Source: Streptomyces sp. ST2-7A | GTDB lineage: Bacteria > Actinomycetota > Actinomycetes > Streptomycetales > Streptomycetaceae | Direction of reading: 5' to 3' | Assembly: GCF_021390475.1 (NCBI RefSeq) | Contig: NZ_JAJUWS010000036.1 | Coordinates: 1 to 64,000, forward strand | DNA: 64,000 nucleotides | Part shown: piece by piece, positions 1 to 8,034 of the stretch | How the letters are laid out: the number at the start of each line of letters is the position of its first letter | Position numbering within the stretch: the first letter of the stretch is position 1 | Position numbers and translations under genes: made by a program | The notes under the pieces: model-generated | The model's input: only the letters and a program-made list of their open reading frames with translations | Database searches by the model: none | Told to the model about the DNA's origin: nothing

Positions 1-39
1 TGGGTGTTCCATCGGACGGGCGGTCGGGTGTGCGGTCAT
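1..39 (-). CDS. 5' end of a gene cut by the window edge, probably the siderophore ABC transporter ATPase
   Basis: Only 13 codons are visible (MTAHPTARPMEHP). The ATG overlaps the TGA of the FecCD permease to its right as ATGA, so it is the next gene of the same operon. FecB-FecC-FecD-FecE type iron operons normally end with the ATPase, which is why that identity is inferred. No ATPase motif lies inside the window. Confidence 0.5.
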   Translation of the reverse strand, partial: MTAHPTARPMEHP

Positions 40-1106
40 GTCCGCCTCACCTCCCTGGTCAGCAGCCAGATCAGATAACAACCGCCGATCGCGGTGCTCA
101 CCACACCGACCGGCAGGGCGACGGGCGCCAGCAGCGCCTGCGCGATCAGGTCGGCGCCGAGCAGCAGCACGGCTCCGGTCAGCGCGGCCGGCAGCAGCGG
201 CACGCCGGCGGCGCCGGCCAGCCTGCGGCCGATCTGCGGGGCGGCCAGCGCGATGAACGCGATCGGCCCGGCGACGGCGGTCACCGTGGCCGTGCAACCG
301 ACGCCGATCAGCACCATCAGCAGCCGCAGCCGGTTCAGCCGGACCCCGGTGGTCACCGCGATCGCGTCGCCGAACGAGGTCTGGTGGATGGCGTGCGCCC
401 GGCTGACCAGCAGCACCAACAGCCCGGCGATCACCGAGAACGGCAGCCACAGGTGGTGCCAGCCCACGCCGTTGAGGGAACCCGCGCTCCAGCCCACGGC
501 GGCGATGGCCACCTCCAGTTCGGCGCGCAGCACGATCCAGGAGTTGACGGCGGTCATCATGGCGTTGACGCCGATACCGATCACCACGAGCCGCAGGCCG
601 GAGAAGCCCCCCTTGGAGGAGAGCAGGTAAATGGCGGCGGCCACCACCAACCCGCCGACCACCGAGGCCAGGGCCCGCTGTCCCGAGGTGCCGGCCAGCA
701 CGGTGATGGCGAACAGCGCCCCGGTGTAGGAGCCGGTGTCCAGCCCGATCACGTCCGGGCTGCCCATCGGGTTGCGGGTGAGGTTCTGGAAGATCGCCCC
801 GGCCAGTCCCAGCGCGACGCCGAAGGCCAGCGCGGCCGTCACGCGCGGCAGTCGCCACTCCACGATCACCACGGAGTCCTCGGGTCCGAACAGCACGGCG
901 AAGACCTCGCCGGGGGTGGACCAGGAGGCGCCGAAGCACAGCCCGACCAGGGACAGACCCATCGCCAGGACCAGGAGCACCACCGTGAGCACCGCGGTGC
1001 GGGGCTCGACGCGCACGCGCGGCCGGCGGGGGCGGTCGCGCGGTTCGGACCGGCGGGACCTGTCGCGCGGTTCGCGGGTCACGGGCGGTTCACGCAGCTC
1101 TGTCAC
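36..1106 (-). CDS. FecCD-family iron-siderophore ABC transporter permease
   Basis: Predicted inner-membrane permease of 356 aa that moves ferric siderophore across the cytoplasmic membrane with its paralogue next door. A basic, Arg/Pro-rich N-terminus of about 35 residues precedes the first hydrophobic helix. The rest is a run of about ten hydrophobic segments with the family signature near LGLAGAIFQNLTRNPMGSPD, the loop that contacts the ATPase. The start is a GTG overlapping the TGA of the upstream permease gene (GTGA). It is the third gene of the operon led by the binding lipoprotein. The family call is firm; the siderophore carried cannot be read from the sequence. Confidence 0.93.
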   Translation of the reverse strand: MTELREPPVTREPRDRSRRSEPRDRPRRPRVRVEPRTAVLTVVLLVLAMGLSLVGLCFGASWSTPGEVFAVLFGPEDSVVIVEWRLPRVTAALAFGVALGLAGAIFQNLTRNPMGSPDVIGLDTGSYTGALFAITVLAGTSGQRALASVVGGLVVAAAIYLLSSKGGFSGLRLVVIGIGVNAMMTAVNSWIVLRAELEVAIAAVGWSAGSLNGVGWHHLWLPFSVIAGLLVLLVSRAHAIHQTSFGDAIAVTTGVRLNRLRLLMVLIGVGCTATVTAVAGPIAFIALAAPQIGRRLAGAAGVPLLPAALTGAVLLLGADLIAQALLAPVALPVGVVSTAIGGCYLIWLLTREVRRT

Positions 1107-2128
1107 AGCGACCCCGCCCCGTAGCGGCGGACGGCCCAGATCAGCATCGGACCCCCGAGGAACGCGGTCACGATCGCCACCGGCACCTCACCGGTGGTCA
1201 ACAGCACCCGCGAGCCGATGTCGGCGATCAACAGCAGGATCGGGCCCACCAGCATCGAGAGGATCAACAGCCACGGCACCGAACCGCCCGCGACCCGGCG
1301 GACCAGGTGCGGCACCATCAGGCCGACGAACAGGATCGGTCCGGCCAGCGCCGTCGCCGCCCCGCTGAGCACGGTGACCAGCAACAGCACCGCGCCCCGG
1401 ATCCGGTTCACCCGGGCGCCCAGGGTGTGCGCCACGTTCTCCCCCAGGGCCAGGGCGTTGAGCGAGCGGCTGAGCAGCAGCGCGCCGACCAGCGCCACGA
1501 CGACGGTGGTCACCGGCACCAGCACCGGCGCCTGTTCGCGGGCGGCCAGCGAGCCGACCGACCAGAACCGGTAGACGTCGAAGACGCCCGGGTTCATCAG
1601 TCGCAGGCCCAGCGCGATGCCGGTCAGCACGGCGGTCAGGGCCACGCCGGTGAGCACCAGTCGCAGCGGCGAGTGCCGGCCGACCGAGGCGACCAGCAGC
1701 GCGGCGAGCACCGAGCCGAGGATCGCGAAGCCCATCGTGCCCGCCGGGCCGGCGGCCAGTCCGAACGCCGACCCGAGGGTGATGGCGAACCCGGCGCCGG
1801 CGGTGACGCCGAGGATGCCGGGCTCGGCCAACGGGTTGCGGGTCATCGTCTGGATCAGCGCGCCGGCCACGGCCAGCGCCGCGCCGACCACGACCGCGAG
1901 CAGCGCGCGGGGCAGCCGGATGTCGCGCACGATCACGTGGTCGTCGGTTCCCCGGTGGTCCAGCAGCGCCCGCACGACCTCGGCGGGCGGGACCGGGCGG
2001 GCGCCGATGCCGATGCTCAGCACGGCGACGACGACCAGCAGCACCAGCCCGCCGATCAGCAGGCCGAACCGCGGCAGCTCCCGCCCGGTGCCCGCCGATG
2101 GGGACTTCCGGGTCGTGGCGGTCGTCAC
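1103..2128 (-). CDS. FecCD-family iron-siderophore ABC transporter permease
   Basis: Second membrane subunit of the iron-siderophore transporter, 341 aa from the chosen start. The frame stays open upstream to 2257, but I place the start at the GTG at 2128. That codon overlaps the TGA of the lipoprotein gene (GTGA) and gives a usual family length, whereas the longer version would read through the lipoprotein's C-terminus. The family motif appears as VAGALIQTMTRNPLAEPGIL, and about ten membrane segments follow a short polar N-terminus. The product should pair with the permease ending at 36 to form the FecCD-type pore. Confidence 0.93.
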   Translation of the reverse strand: MTTATTRKSPSAGTGRELPRFGLLIGGLVLLVVVAVLSIGIGARPVPPAEVVRALLDHRGTDDHVIVRDIRLPRALLAVVVGAALAVAGALIQTMTRNPLAEPGILGVTAGAGFAITLGSAFGLAAGPAGTMGFAILGSVLAALLVASVGRHSPLRLVLTGVALTAVLTGIALGLRLMNPGVFDVYRFWSVGSLAAREQAPVLVPVTTVVVALVGALLLSRSLNALALGENVAHTLGARVNRIRGAVLLLVTVLSGAATALAGPILFVGLMVPHLVRRVAGGSVPWLLILSMLVGPILLLIADIGSRVLLTTGEVPVAIVTAFLGGPMLIWAVRRYGAGSL

Positions 2129-3159
2129 CGGTCCAGCAGCGGCGCGAACGACTCGTCGAGCGCCTCGAGTGCCATCGTCGCCTGACGGTAGGTCGCGGCC
2201 TCGGTGTAGCGGACGGGGAAGACCATCCCGGCCTCGACGGCGGGCAGGTTCTTCCACAACTCCGAGTCCATGACGTACTGCACCGTCTCGGGGACGCTGC
2301 CGTCGGCGTTCACGGTGTAGGTGATGGCGTCGGCGTCGGCGAACGCGTCGGGGAGTTCCTCGATGGAGGGGTACTCGCTGACCGCGCGCGAACCCGGGCC
2401 GGGCTCCTTGACCTCGCCGTAGTACGAGGCGCCGATGTCCTCGGCGACGTTGGTGCCCCAGGAGCCACCGAACTCGCGCTGGAAGGTGCCGCCCGCGACC
2501 TCACCGTAGGCGCCGACGTGGCCCAGCTCCAGGTCGGGCAGCACGTCCGCGTACTTCTCGGCCAGTTCGGCGGCGGCGGCCTCGTACTCGGCCTGCACCT
2601 CGTCGAACCGCTCCAGCGAGTTGGCGGCGTCGGCCTGCTGCCGGGACAGCTCGCGCCACGCGGACGGGACGGTCGGGCCGATCGCCACGACGGGGGCGAT
2701 GGACTCCAGCCGGTCGAGGTCGAGGTCGCCGAGGACCGGGGCGGGCACGCCGATGACGATCAGGTCGGGGTCGGCCTCGGCGATCGCCTCGTAGTTGGTC
2801 TCGGCCGCCAGCTCACCGGCGATCTGCGGGATCTCCTGGTAGGTGGCGAGGTCCTCCTCGCTCATCATCGGCTCGCCGCGCTGCCAGGAGGAGATGCCGA
2901 CCAGCGGGGCACCGGCCTCGATGAGGGCGGGCACGGCGTAGCCGGTGGCGACCACGCGCTGCGGGTCGGCGGGGATGGTGATGTCACCGTTGTCCGCCGC
3001 GAACACCCGGGTCTCGTCCGAGCCGTTGCCCTCGGGGGCCTCGGTGTTGTCGGTGGTGCCGTTGCCCTCGGCCTCGGCGTCGGAGGAACCGCCGCAGGCG
3101 GTCAGGCCCAGGGTGAGTGCCAGGGCACCGGCCAGAACCGCGGATCTGCGTATGGACAT
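2125..3159 (-). CDS. iron-siderophore ABC transporter substrate-binding lipoprotein
   Basis: Cell-surface lipoprotein of 344 aa that should capture ferric siderophore and pass it to the FecCD permeases. The N-terminus is a textbook lipoprotein signal: MSIRR, a hydrophobic stretch, then the lipobox LTAC with the lipidated Cys at residue 22. A Ser/Glu/Gly-rich linker follows. The remainder fits the periplasmic-binding FecB/FhuD fold, with the early strand DPQRVVATGYAVPALIEAGA and a long helix around residues 165-195. It is the first gene of the operon, and an iron box lies 40 bp upstream, so repression by a DmdR/IdeR-type regulator in high iron is expected. Confidence 0.93.
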   Translation of the reverse strand: MSIRRSAVLAGALALTLGLTACGGSSDAEAEGNGTTDNTEAPEGNGSDETRVFAADNGDITIPADPQRVVATGYAVPALIEAGAPLVGISSWQRGEPMMSEEDLATYQEIPQIAGELAAETNYEAIAEADPDLIVIGVPAPVLGDLDLDRLESIAPVVAIGPTVPSAWRELSRQQADAANSLERFDEVQAEYEAAAAELAEKYADVLPDLELGHVGAYGEVAGGTFQREFGGSWGTNVAEDIGASYYGEVKEPGPGSRAVSEYPSIEELPDAFADADAITYTVNADGSVPETVQYVMDSELWKNLPAVEAGMVFPVRYTEAATYRQATMALEALDESFAPLLDR

Positions 3160-3200
3160 GCGAAAACTCCCTTTTCCTGCGGCGGCGTTGAGCCAAGAAC

Positions 3201-3219
3201 TTAGGTAAGGCTTACTTTA
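3201..3219 (-). promoter_or_regulatory. iron box (DmdR/IdeR operator) for the siderophore uptake operon
   Basis: The 19-bp sequence TTAGGTAAGGCTTACTTTA matches 15 of 19 positions of the actinobacterial consensus TTAGGTTAGGCTAACCTAA. It lies 42-60 bp upstream of the lipoprotein start, where a repressor would cover the promoter. The match is seen directly; regulation is inferred. Confidence 0.85.
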
Positions 3220-3429
3220 CTCGATGGTGATGGCGACGTGCCCGGGTGGGGCGGGTCGTGCGTTCCGAACCCGCCCACCCGGTGGTTCGGTCGGTGTGTC
3301 GGAGTGGTGCCGGGTACTTCGGCCACGCTTCGCCGGCGCCGGGTGTCCCGCCGGCGCCACGACGACGCGCCGGCGGGGTCCTCGACGGCTCCTCGGGTCA
3401 CCGGTGCCCCGTCCGCGCCCGGCGGCGCG

Positions 3430-4284
3430 TCAGTGCTCGTGGTCGTCGTCGAAGTCGGCGACGCCGCGTTTCCAGTAGCCCGTGATGTCGTGGTCCCCCT
3501 TCGGCAGCCGCAACTCGTCGCGAACCCAGCGGCGCAACGGCTTGAGCTGCCCCGCCTCGCCGGCCGCCCACACGTACACCCGCTCGCCCTCCGGGACGGT
3601 CACCGCCGTCATGGCGTCCGCCAGCGCCGTCCCGACTCCCGCCGGGCGATCGCCCCGGTACAGCCAGCGCACCTCGACGCCCCCGGGCGCGGACAGGTCG
3701 ATCTCCTCATCCGCGTCGGCGACCTCGACGAACGCCCAACCGCGCGCGGTAAGGGGCAATTCCTCCAGCCATCGCGCGATCGCGGGCAGCGCCGTGAGGT
3801 CACCGCCGAGCAGGTAGCGGTCGTAGGAGTGCGGGACGATCAGCCCGCCGGGCGGCCCCGCCACGTGCACCACGGTCCCCGGCCGCGCCAACCGCGCCCA
3901 CTCCGAGGCGAGGCCACCGTCGTGCAGGGCGATGTCGATGTCGATCTCCCCCGCCACCGGGTCGTGGCGCCGCACGGTGTACTCCCTCGAGGTGGGCGAG
4001 GGGCGCGGCCAGCGCAGCATCAGCCCGTTCGGCTCGGGCAGCCGCAACGAGCCGTCGGGCTCGGGGAAGAGCAGCTTCACGTGCTCGTCCGGGGCGTGCG
4101 CCTCGAACCCCTCGGCGCCCTTCCCGCCCAGCGTCAGTCGCAACAGTCCGGCACCGACCATGCCGGTGCGCACCACCTCGGCCTCGCGCACGCGGATCGG
4201 GTAGCCCACCTTCTCGGCGGTCCGGCCCGCCCGGACCTCGGCGATCCGGTCCAGGTGGCGGTGGCGGTGGTCCTCCCGGATCAC
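3430..4284 (-). CDS. siderophore-interacting flavoprotein (SIP family ferric reductase)
   Basis: Predicted cytoplasmic FAD protein of 284 aa that reduces ferric siderophore to release iron. The FAD-binding barrel carries the signature SREYTVRRHDP, followed by DIDIALHDGGLASEWA and the glycine-rich AGPPG loop. The C-terminal half is a ferredoxin-reductase-like NAD(P)H domain ending in YWKRG. The chosen start is a GTG at 4284 preceded by a G-rich Shine-Dalgarno stretch. A longer reading to 4470 adds only low-complexity sequence. The GTG overlaps the stop of a 23-codon reading frame, which in turn overlaps a 56-codon one. An iron box sits upstream of the chain. Confidence 0.9.
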   Translation of the reverse strand: MIREDHRHRHLDRIAEVRAGRTAEKVGYPIRVREAEVVRTGMVGAGLLRLTLGGKGAEGFEAHAPDEHVKLLFPEPDGSLRLPEPNGLMLRWPRPSPTSREYTVRRHDPVAGEIDIDIALHDGGLASEWARLARPGTVVHVAGPPGGLIVPHSYDRYLLGGDLTALPAIARWLEELPLTARGWAFVEVADADEEIDLSAPGGVEVRWLYRGDRPAGVGTALADAMTAVTVPEGERVYVWAAGEAGQLKPLRRWVRDELRLPKGDHDITGYWKRGVADFDDDHEH

Positions 4285-4352
4285 GCCGCACCCCCCGCCG
4301 GGGACGCCGCGTGGCGGATTCGGGCACACTCGGACAACGGGGTCCGGTTCAT
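4281..4352 (-). CDS. possible 23-aa coupling peptide upstream of the siderophore-interacting protein
   Basis: The frame MNRTPLSECARIRHAASPAG plus three residues starts with an ATG overlapping the stop of the 56-codon frame (ATGA). It ends with a TGA overlapping the GTG start of the siderophore-interacting protein (GTGA). No family is recognised. The only support is the exact overlap on both sides, which could be chance. Confidence 0.25.
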   Translation of the reverse strand: MNRTPLSECARIRHAASPAGGAA

Positions 4353-4519
4353 CGGGTCGCTCCTGCGGGGGTCGGCGCCGCCGGTGCGGCGTCCGTCGCG
4401 TCGGAAGTGGGGTGGGTGCCCCGTCCGGGTGGTCGACCCCGGGGGTCGACCGAACCGTCCGGATCGTCATCGGCGGCCGGGGGCGCCGATCCCACGAGCC
4501 CTGCGTCCCGGGCCGACAT
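4349..4519 (-). CDS. possible small Pro/Ala-rich protein at the head of the siderophore-interacting operon
   Basis: A 56-codon frame starting MSARDAGLVGSAPPAADDDP and ending in Ala/Pro-rich sequence. Its ATG has a strong GGGAGGG ribosome-binding site 3 nt upstream and is the first start codon after the iron box. It is low complexity with no recognised domain, so it may be a leader whose translation feeds the downstream frames rather than a functional protein. Confidence 0.35.
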   Translation of the reverse strand: MSARDAGLVGSAPPAADDDPDGSVDPRGRPPGRGTHPTSDATDAAPAAPTPAGATR

Positions 4520-4538
4520 GCACCCTCCCTCGAATAAG

Positions 4539-4557
4539 CCAGGTAAGGCTAACCTAA
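4539..4557 (-). promoter_or_regulatory. iron box (DmdR/IdeR operator) for the siderophore-interacting protein transcript
   Basis: CCAGGTAAGGCTAACCTAA matches 16 of 19 positions of the consensus TTAGGTTAGGCTAACCTAA. It lies 20 bp upstream of the first ribosome-binding site of the minus-strand transcript, so the gene should be co-regulated with the uptake operon. Confidence 0.87.
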
Positions 4558-4917
4558 CCGTAGGTGGGAGCATGTGACAAGAGGCGCCATGAGCGAAGAC
4601 CTCGCCATCGAGGGTGAAGTGGCACCACCTCACACGACGTCACGTTGTTCTGCCCGCCGAGCACTTGACCCGCTCACACATCGATTGGATCGACCGCCCC
4701 CGCGCGGACGCCCCGCCGGACCCCTATCGCGGCGGGGCCGACGGGTCTCGGTCACGTGCCCACCGGGCATCGACGCGTCATTCCTTGATCAGGGGTCGCG
4801 CCGAGCATTCCACGACCCCCTCCTCCCACCGGGCACGCCGGCCGGGCCGGAGCCGGAATGACTCCCGACCGCCGCCGGCCCTTCGCGCGCACGATCGGGT
4901 GATGTGGGGGCGACACC
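4558..4917. other. intergenic stretch without a recognisable gene
   Basis: About 360 bp between the iron box and the terminator of the VOC gene. The short frames here are low complexity and lack ribosome-binding sites. I see no RNA gene or mobile element. Confidence 0.6.
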
Positions 4918-4938
4918 CACCCCGAGGACTTCGGGGTG
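4918..4938 (-). terminator. hairpin terminator after the VOC-family gene
   Basis: Perfect inverted repeat CACCCCGA-GGACT-TCGGGGTG, 8-bp arms and 5-nt loop, 12 bp past the stop codon of the minus-strand VOC gene. There is no T-tract, which is usual for Streptomyces. Confidence 0.6.
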
Positions 4939-4949
4939 AGGGACGGGGG

Positions 4950-5354
4950 TCAGCCGCGGGAGGCGAGGACCTCCAGGTAGTGCTGGTTCTCCATGACACC
5001 GAGAACGTTCCCGAAGGGGTCCGTGACGCAGCCGGCGACGAAGCCCTCACCGAATTCGCGAATCGACTCGTGCTCCCGGGCACCGAGGGACAGCAGTCGC
5101 GCCACGGTGGCACGGACATCGTCCACGGCCCAGTAGACGACGGGGCCACCGGCACCGCCGGTGCCGTGGTCACCGAGGTCCCGGAGGTGCTTGCTGTCCA
5201 TCAGCCCCAGCTCGTGCCGGTAGTCACCGATGCGGAACTCGGCATATCCGGGACGTTCGAAGTACGGCTCGACGCCGAGCAGTTCGGTGTACCACTGCTT
5301 CGCGGCGTCCAGGTCCTCGACGTGGAACCTGACGGTGCTCAGTCCTCGCAGCAC
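4950..5354 (-). CDS. VOC-superfamily (glyoxalase/bleomycin-resistance fold) protein
   Basis: A 134-aa single-domain protein of the vicinal-oxygen-chelate fold. The opening LSTVRFHVEDLDAAKQWYTE and ELLGVEPYFERPGYAEFRIG are typical of the first beta-alpha-beta-beta-beta unit. The second unit contains VVYWAVDDVRATVARLLSLG and ends with the conserved DPFGNVLGVMEN. Metal-ligand His/Glu candidates are present (HELGLMD; the final Glu before N), but the substrate is unknown. Such proteins range from resistance binders to isomerases. It stands alone between two transcription units, with its own terminator and no iron box, so linkage to either neighbour is unproven. Confidence 0.85.
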   Translation of the reverse strand: MLRGLSTVRFHVEDLDAAKQWYTELLGVEPYFERPGYAEFRIGDYRHELGLMDSKHLRDLGDHGTGGAGGPVVYWAVDDVRATVARLLSLGAREHESIREFGEGFVAGCVTDPFGNVLGVMENQHYLEVLASRG

Positions 5355-5549
5355 GGGGTGCTCCTCATCTGTAGCGGTCGGCGCCGCTGGTCGGGTGACG
5401 GCGCGTGATGCCTAACGCCGCGTGGACACATCGGTTACGACCCACCGCCGCGGGGGCGCGGGGGGCGACCGGGCTGGCGGCACGGTCCGTCCCCGGTGGC
5501 ACACCCGGGGCTTGCCACTCCGATCAGTAGCGCTGATCGGCTGCTCGTG

Positions 5550-5598
5550 GCTCCGGAGATGTTACCTCCGTAATCTTTTTGAAGGTAACAACCCCACG
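5550..5598 (+). promoter_or_regulatory. promoter/operator element shared with 15258-15306
   Basis: This 49-bp block aligns without gaps to 15258-15306 at 35 of 49 positions. Inside it, GTTACCT at 5561-5567 and AGGTAAC at 5583-5589 form a perfect inverted repeat with a 15-bp spacer containing a T-run. It ends 13 bp before the ATG of the salicylate synthase gene, so it probably combines the operator and start region for the first biosynthetic transcript. Confidence 0.6.
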
Positions 5599-5611
5599 AG
5601 AGGGACCCCAG

Positions 5612-6958
5612 ATGATCGCCACCGCTTCACGTCACTACTACGAAACCCGGCTGCCGCTCTCCGAGGACCCGTTGCTCATCGCGGCACGTCTCGCCGACTC
5701 GGGTCTGCACGAGTCGTACGTCATCTACGAGAACCACGGGAGTTGGTCCTACGCGGGCGGAGTCCGCGCCGAACTCACCCTGGACCGGGACGGCGCCCGG
5801 CTCACCCAGGAGGGGCTGCCCGACTCCGGGCTGCCGTGGAGCGACCAGCCGCTGCGGCTGGTCTCCCAGCTGCTCGCCGAGGTCGAGGTGCCCCACTGGC
5901 GGGCGTACGGCTGGACCGCATTCGAACTGTCCTACGCCAAAGGCGGCGACCGTGCCCACCTCGGCACCGGCCGGCTGATGCAGTTGGTGGTGCCCAGGGC
6001 CGAGGTCCGCTTCGGCACCGGGCACGCCCTGCTGCGCGCCTCCGACCAGGTCACCCTGGACGCCCTGGTGGACACCGTGGTCACCCGTACACCCGAAGTC
6101 GTGCGCGGGACGAGGCCGCTGGACGTGTACGCCACCGACGGTACGCAGTACCGGGAGGCGGTCCGCCGCACGGTCGACGCGATCAACGCGGGTGAACTGC
6201 ACAAGGTGATCCTGTCCCGGATCGTCGAGGTCCCCGACGAGATCGACCTGACCGCCACCTACGTGGCCGGGCGCCGGGGAAACAATCCCGCCCGGTCGTT
6301 CCTGCTCAACCTCGACGGTACCGAGGCGATCGGCTTCAGCCCCGAGATCGTCGTCCAGGTCTCCGAGGACGGCCGGGTGGTCAGCCAGCCGCTGGCCGGT
6401 ACCCGGGCGCTGACCGGCGACATGCTGGTGAACGAGAGTCTGCGGGCGGATCTGTTCGGCTCGCCGAAGGAGGTCTACGAGCACGCCATCTCGGTCAAGA
6501 CCGGGGCGGACGAGCTGCTGGACGTGTGCGTCGAGGGCTCCGTGGAGGTACCGGAGTTCATGACGATCCGGGAGCGCGGCAGCGTGCAGCACCTCGCCTC
6601 CCGGGTCGCCGGCCGGCTCGCGCCCGGCAGCGAGGCGTGGGACGCGTTCGGCGCGGTGTTCCCGGCCGTGACCGCCTCGGGCGTGCCCAAGGAGGCCGCG
6701 TACGAGTCGATACGCCGGCACGAGCCGGAGGCGCGCGGGCTGTACAGCGGGGCGGTGCTCACCGTGGACCACAGCGGGGCGATGGACGCCGCTCTGGTAC
6801 TGCGGAGCGCGTATCGCAGGGACGGCCGTACGTGGCTGCGGGCCGGTGCCGGGATCGTCGGGCACTCCACTCCCGAGCGGGAGTTCGAGGAGACCTGCGA
6901 GAAACTCGACAGCGTCGCCCGTTTTCTGGTGCCGGCCGACGCGGGGACACGCTCGTGA
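5612..6958 (+). CDS. salicylate synthase (MbtI/Irp9-type, chorismate to salicylate)
   Basis: A 448-aa chorismate-utilising enzyme expected to convert chorismate through isochorismate to salicylate and pyruvate. It follows Mycobacterium MbtI closely: HKVILSRIVEVP, FLLNLDGTEAIGFSPE, SQPLAGTRAL, YEHAISVKTGADE, FMTIRERGSVQHL, FPAVTASGVPK and the final RTWLRAGAGIVG with EREFEETCEKL. This marks it as the bifunctional synthase rather than EntC-only or anthranilate type. The ATG at 5612 follows GAGAGGGA. The frame opens at 5579, but that part lies in the promoter element. The stop overlaps the next gene's GTG. Salicylate is the likely starter acid of a 2-(2-hydroxyphenyl)benzoxazole. Confidence 0.92.
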   Translation: MIATASRHYYETRLPLSEDPLLIAARLADSGLHESYVIYENHGSWSYAGGVRAELTLDRDGARLTQEGLPDSGLPWSDQPLRLVSQLLAEVEVPHWRAYGWTAFELSYAKGGDRAHLGTGRLMQLVVPRAEVRFGTGHALLRASDQVTLDALVDTVVTRTPEVVRGTRPLDVYATDGTQYREAVRRTVDAINAGELHKVILSRIVEVPDEIDLTATYVAGRRGNNPARSFLLNLDGTEAIGFSPEIVVQVSEDGRVVSQPLAGTRALTGDMLVNESLRADLFGSPKEVYEHAISVKTGADELLDVCVEGSVEVPEFMTIRERGSVQHLASRVAGRLAPGSEAWDAFGAVFPAVTASGVPKEAAYESIRRHEPEARGLYSGAVLTVDHSGAMDAALVLRSAYRRDGRTWLRAGAGIVGHSTPEREFEETCEKLDSVARFLVPADAGTRS

Positions 6959-8034
6959 AGGTCGAGGCCGAGGTCCACCTGGCGGGCGTCGGCAGTTGGC
7001 TGCCGGAGGCGGTGCGTACCGAGGAGGCCGTGGCCCGGGGCTGGTACGACCCCGCCCGGCGGGAGTCCTCCGGGATGCGGGCGGTACGGGTCGCCGGTGC
7101 GGTGCCCGCGCCCGACATGGCCGTATGGGCCGCCGAGACCGCGGTACGGCGGGCGACGGCGAGCGGGCTGACGGCGGACGACTACGGTGCGCTGCTGCAC
7201 TGCGCCACCTACCACCAGGGGCCCGACGGCTGGTCCGCGCCGCACTACGTACTGCGGCACACGATCGATCGGCCGATCAGCGCCGCGCAGATCGGCCCCG
7301 GGTGCCTGGGAATGCTGGTCGCCCTGGAAGCGGCCGCGCACCGGTTGGTCGCGGACCCGTCGGCGGACGCGGTACTGCTCACCTCCGCCGACAACTTCTC
7401 GGCGGAAGTGGTGGACCGCTGGAACTCTTCGAAGCTCTTCCTGCTCGCCGACGGCGGGGCGGCCGCGGTGGTGTCCCGGCGACCCGGTTTCGCCCGGCTG
7501 CTCTCGATCGGGGCGGCCTCGGCACCTGTGCTGGAGGAGTTGCACCGCGCCGGTGAACAGCTCTTCCCGCCCGGTATCACGGTCGGCAGATCGCTCAACT
7601 TCGAGGAACGCAGCGCCTTTCTGCGCCGGCAGTGGGAGCAGGGGGCCGCGGGACCCCCGGTCCACTTCGGCGAGGTGGTCGCCGAGACGGTGGGCCGGGT
7701 CGTGGCGGAGGCCGGTACGGAGCCGGAGAAGCTCGCCCGGATCTGCCACACCGGATACGCCGAGGGGGCGCTGTACAGCATCTATCTCGACCCCCTGGAC
7801 CTCGAACCGGACATCGGCACCTGGGAGTTCACCCGCGATATCGGCCATGTGGGCGCGGCCGACCCGTTCATCGGCCTGGATCGGCTGTGGACCAGGGGTG
7901 AGGTATCGCCCGGTGATCACGTGCTGCTGCTCGCGGCCGGCCCGGGCATGGAGGTCGCCTGCGCGGTTCTGGAGATCACCGCCGAGTACGACGAGATCGC
8001 ACACGACACCCCGGGTGAGGAGAGACGACAGTGA
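6955..8034 (+). CDS. KASIII-like acyltransferase (CerJ/BomK type), triad Cys-His-His
   Basis: A 359-aa thiolase-fold protein of the FabH-like group that transfers acyl groups rather than elongating chains. Cys117 lies in QIGPGCLGML, His265 in ICHTGYAEG, and the place of the usual Asn is taken by His298 in DIGHVGAAD. CerJ/ChlB6-type acyltransferases also change that third position. The GTG start overlaps the salicylate synthase stop, and the next gene is an AMP ligase. The likely job is moving salicyl (or another aryl acyl) from carrier protein to the amino or hydroxyl group of 3-hydroxyanthranilate, like the role proposed for BomK in A33853. Acceptor identity is inference. Confidence 0.82.
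   Translation: MKVEAEVHLAGVGSWLPEAVRTEEAVARGWYDPARRESSGMRAVRVAGAVPAPDMAVWAAETAVRRATASGLTADDYGALLHCATYHQGPDGWSAPHYVLRHTIDRPISAAQIGPGCLGMLVALEAAAHRLVADPSADAVLLTSADNFSAEVVDRWNSSKLFLLADGGAAAVVSRRPGFARLLSIGAASAPVLEELHRAGEQLFPPGITVGRSLNFEERSAFLRRQWEQGAAGPPVHFGEVVAETVGRVVAEAGTEPEKLARICHTGYAEGALYSIYLDPLDLEPDIGTWEFTRDIGHVGAADPFIGLDRLWTRGEVSPGDHVLLLAAGPGMEVACAVLEITAEYDEIAHDTPGEERRQ

Noticed and set aside
2129..2257. Longer start for the second FecCD permease at 2257
   Set aside because: It would read through the lipoprotein gene's end; the GTG at 2128 overlaps that gene's stop as GTGA and gives normal family length.
5422..6195. Plus-strand 257-codon frame
   Set aside because: Arg/Pro/Gly-rich shadow that overlaps the salicylate synthase in another frame and crosses the promoter element.
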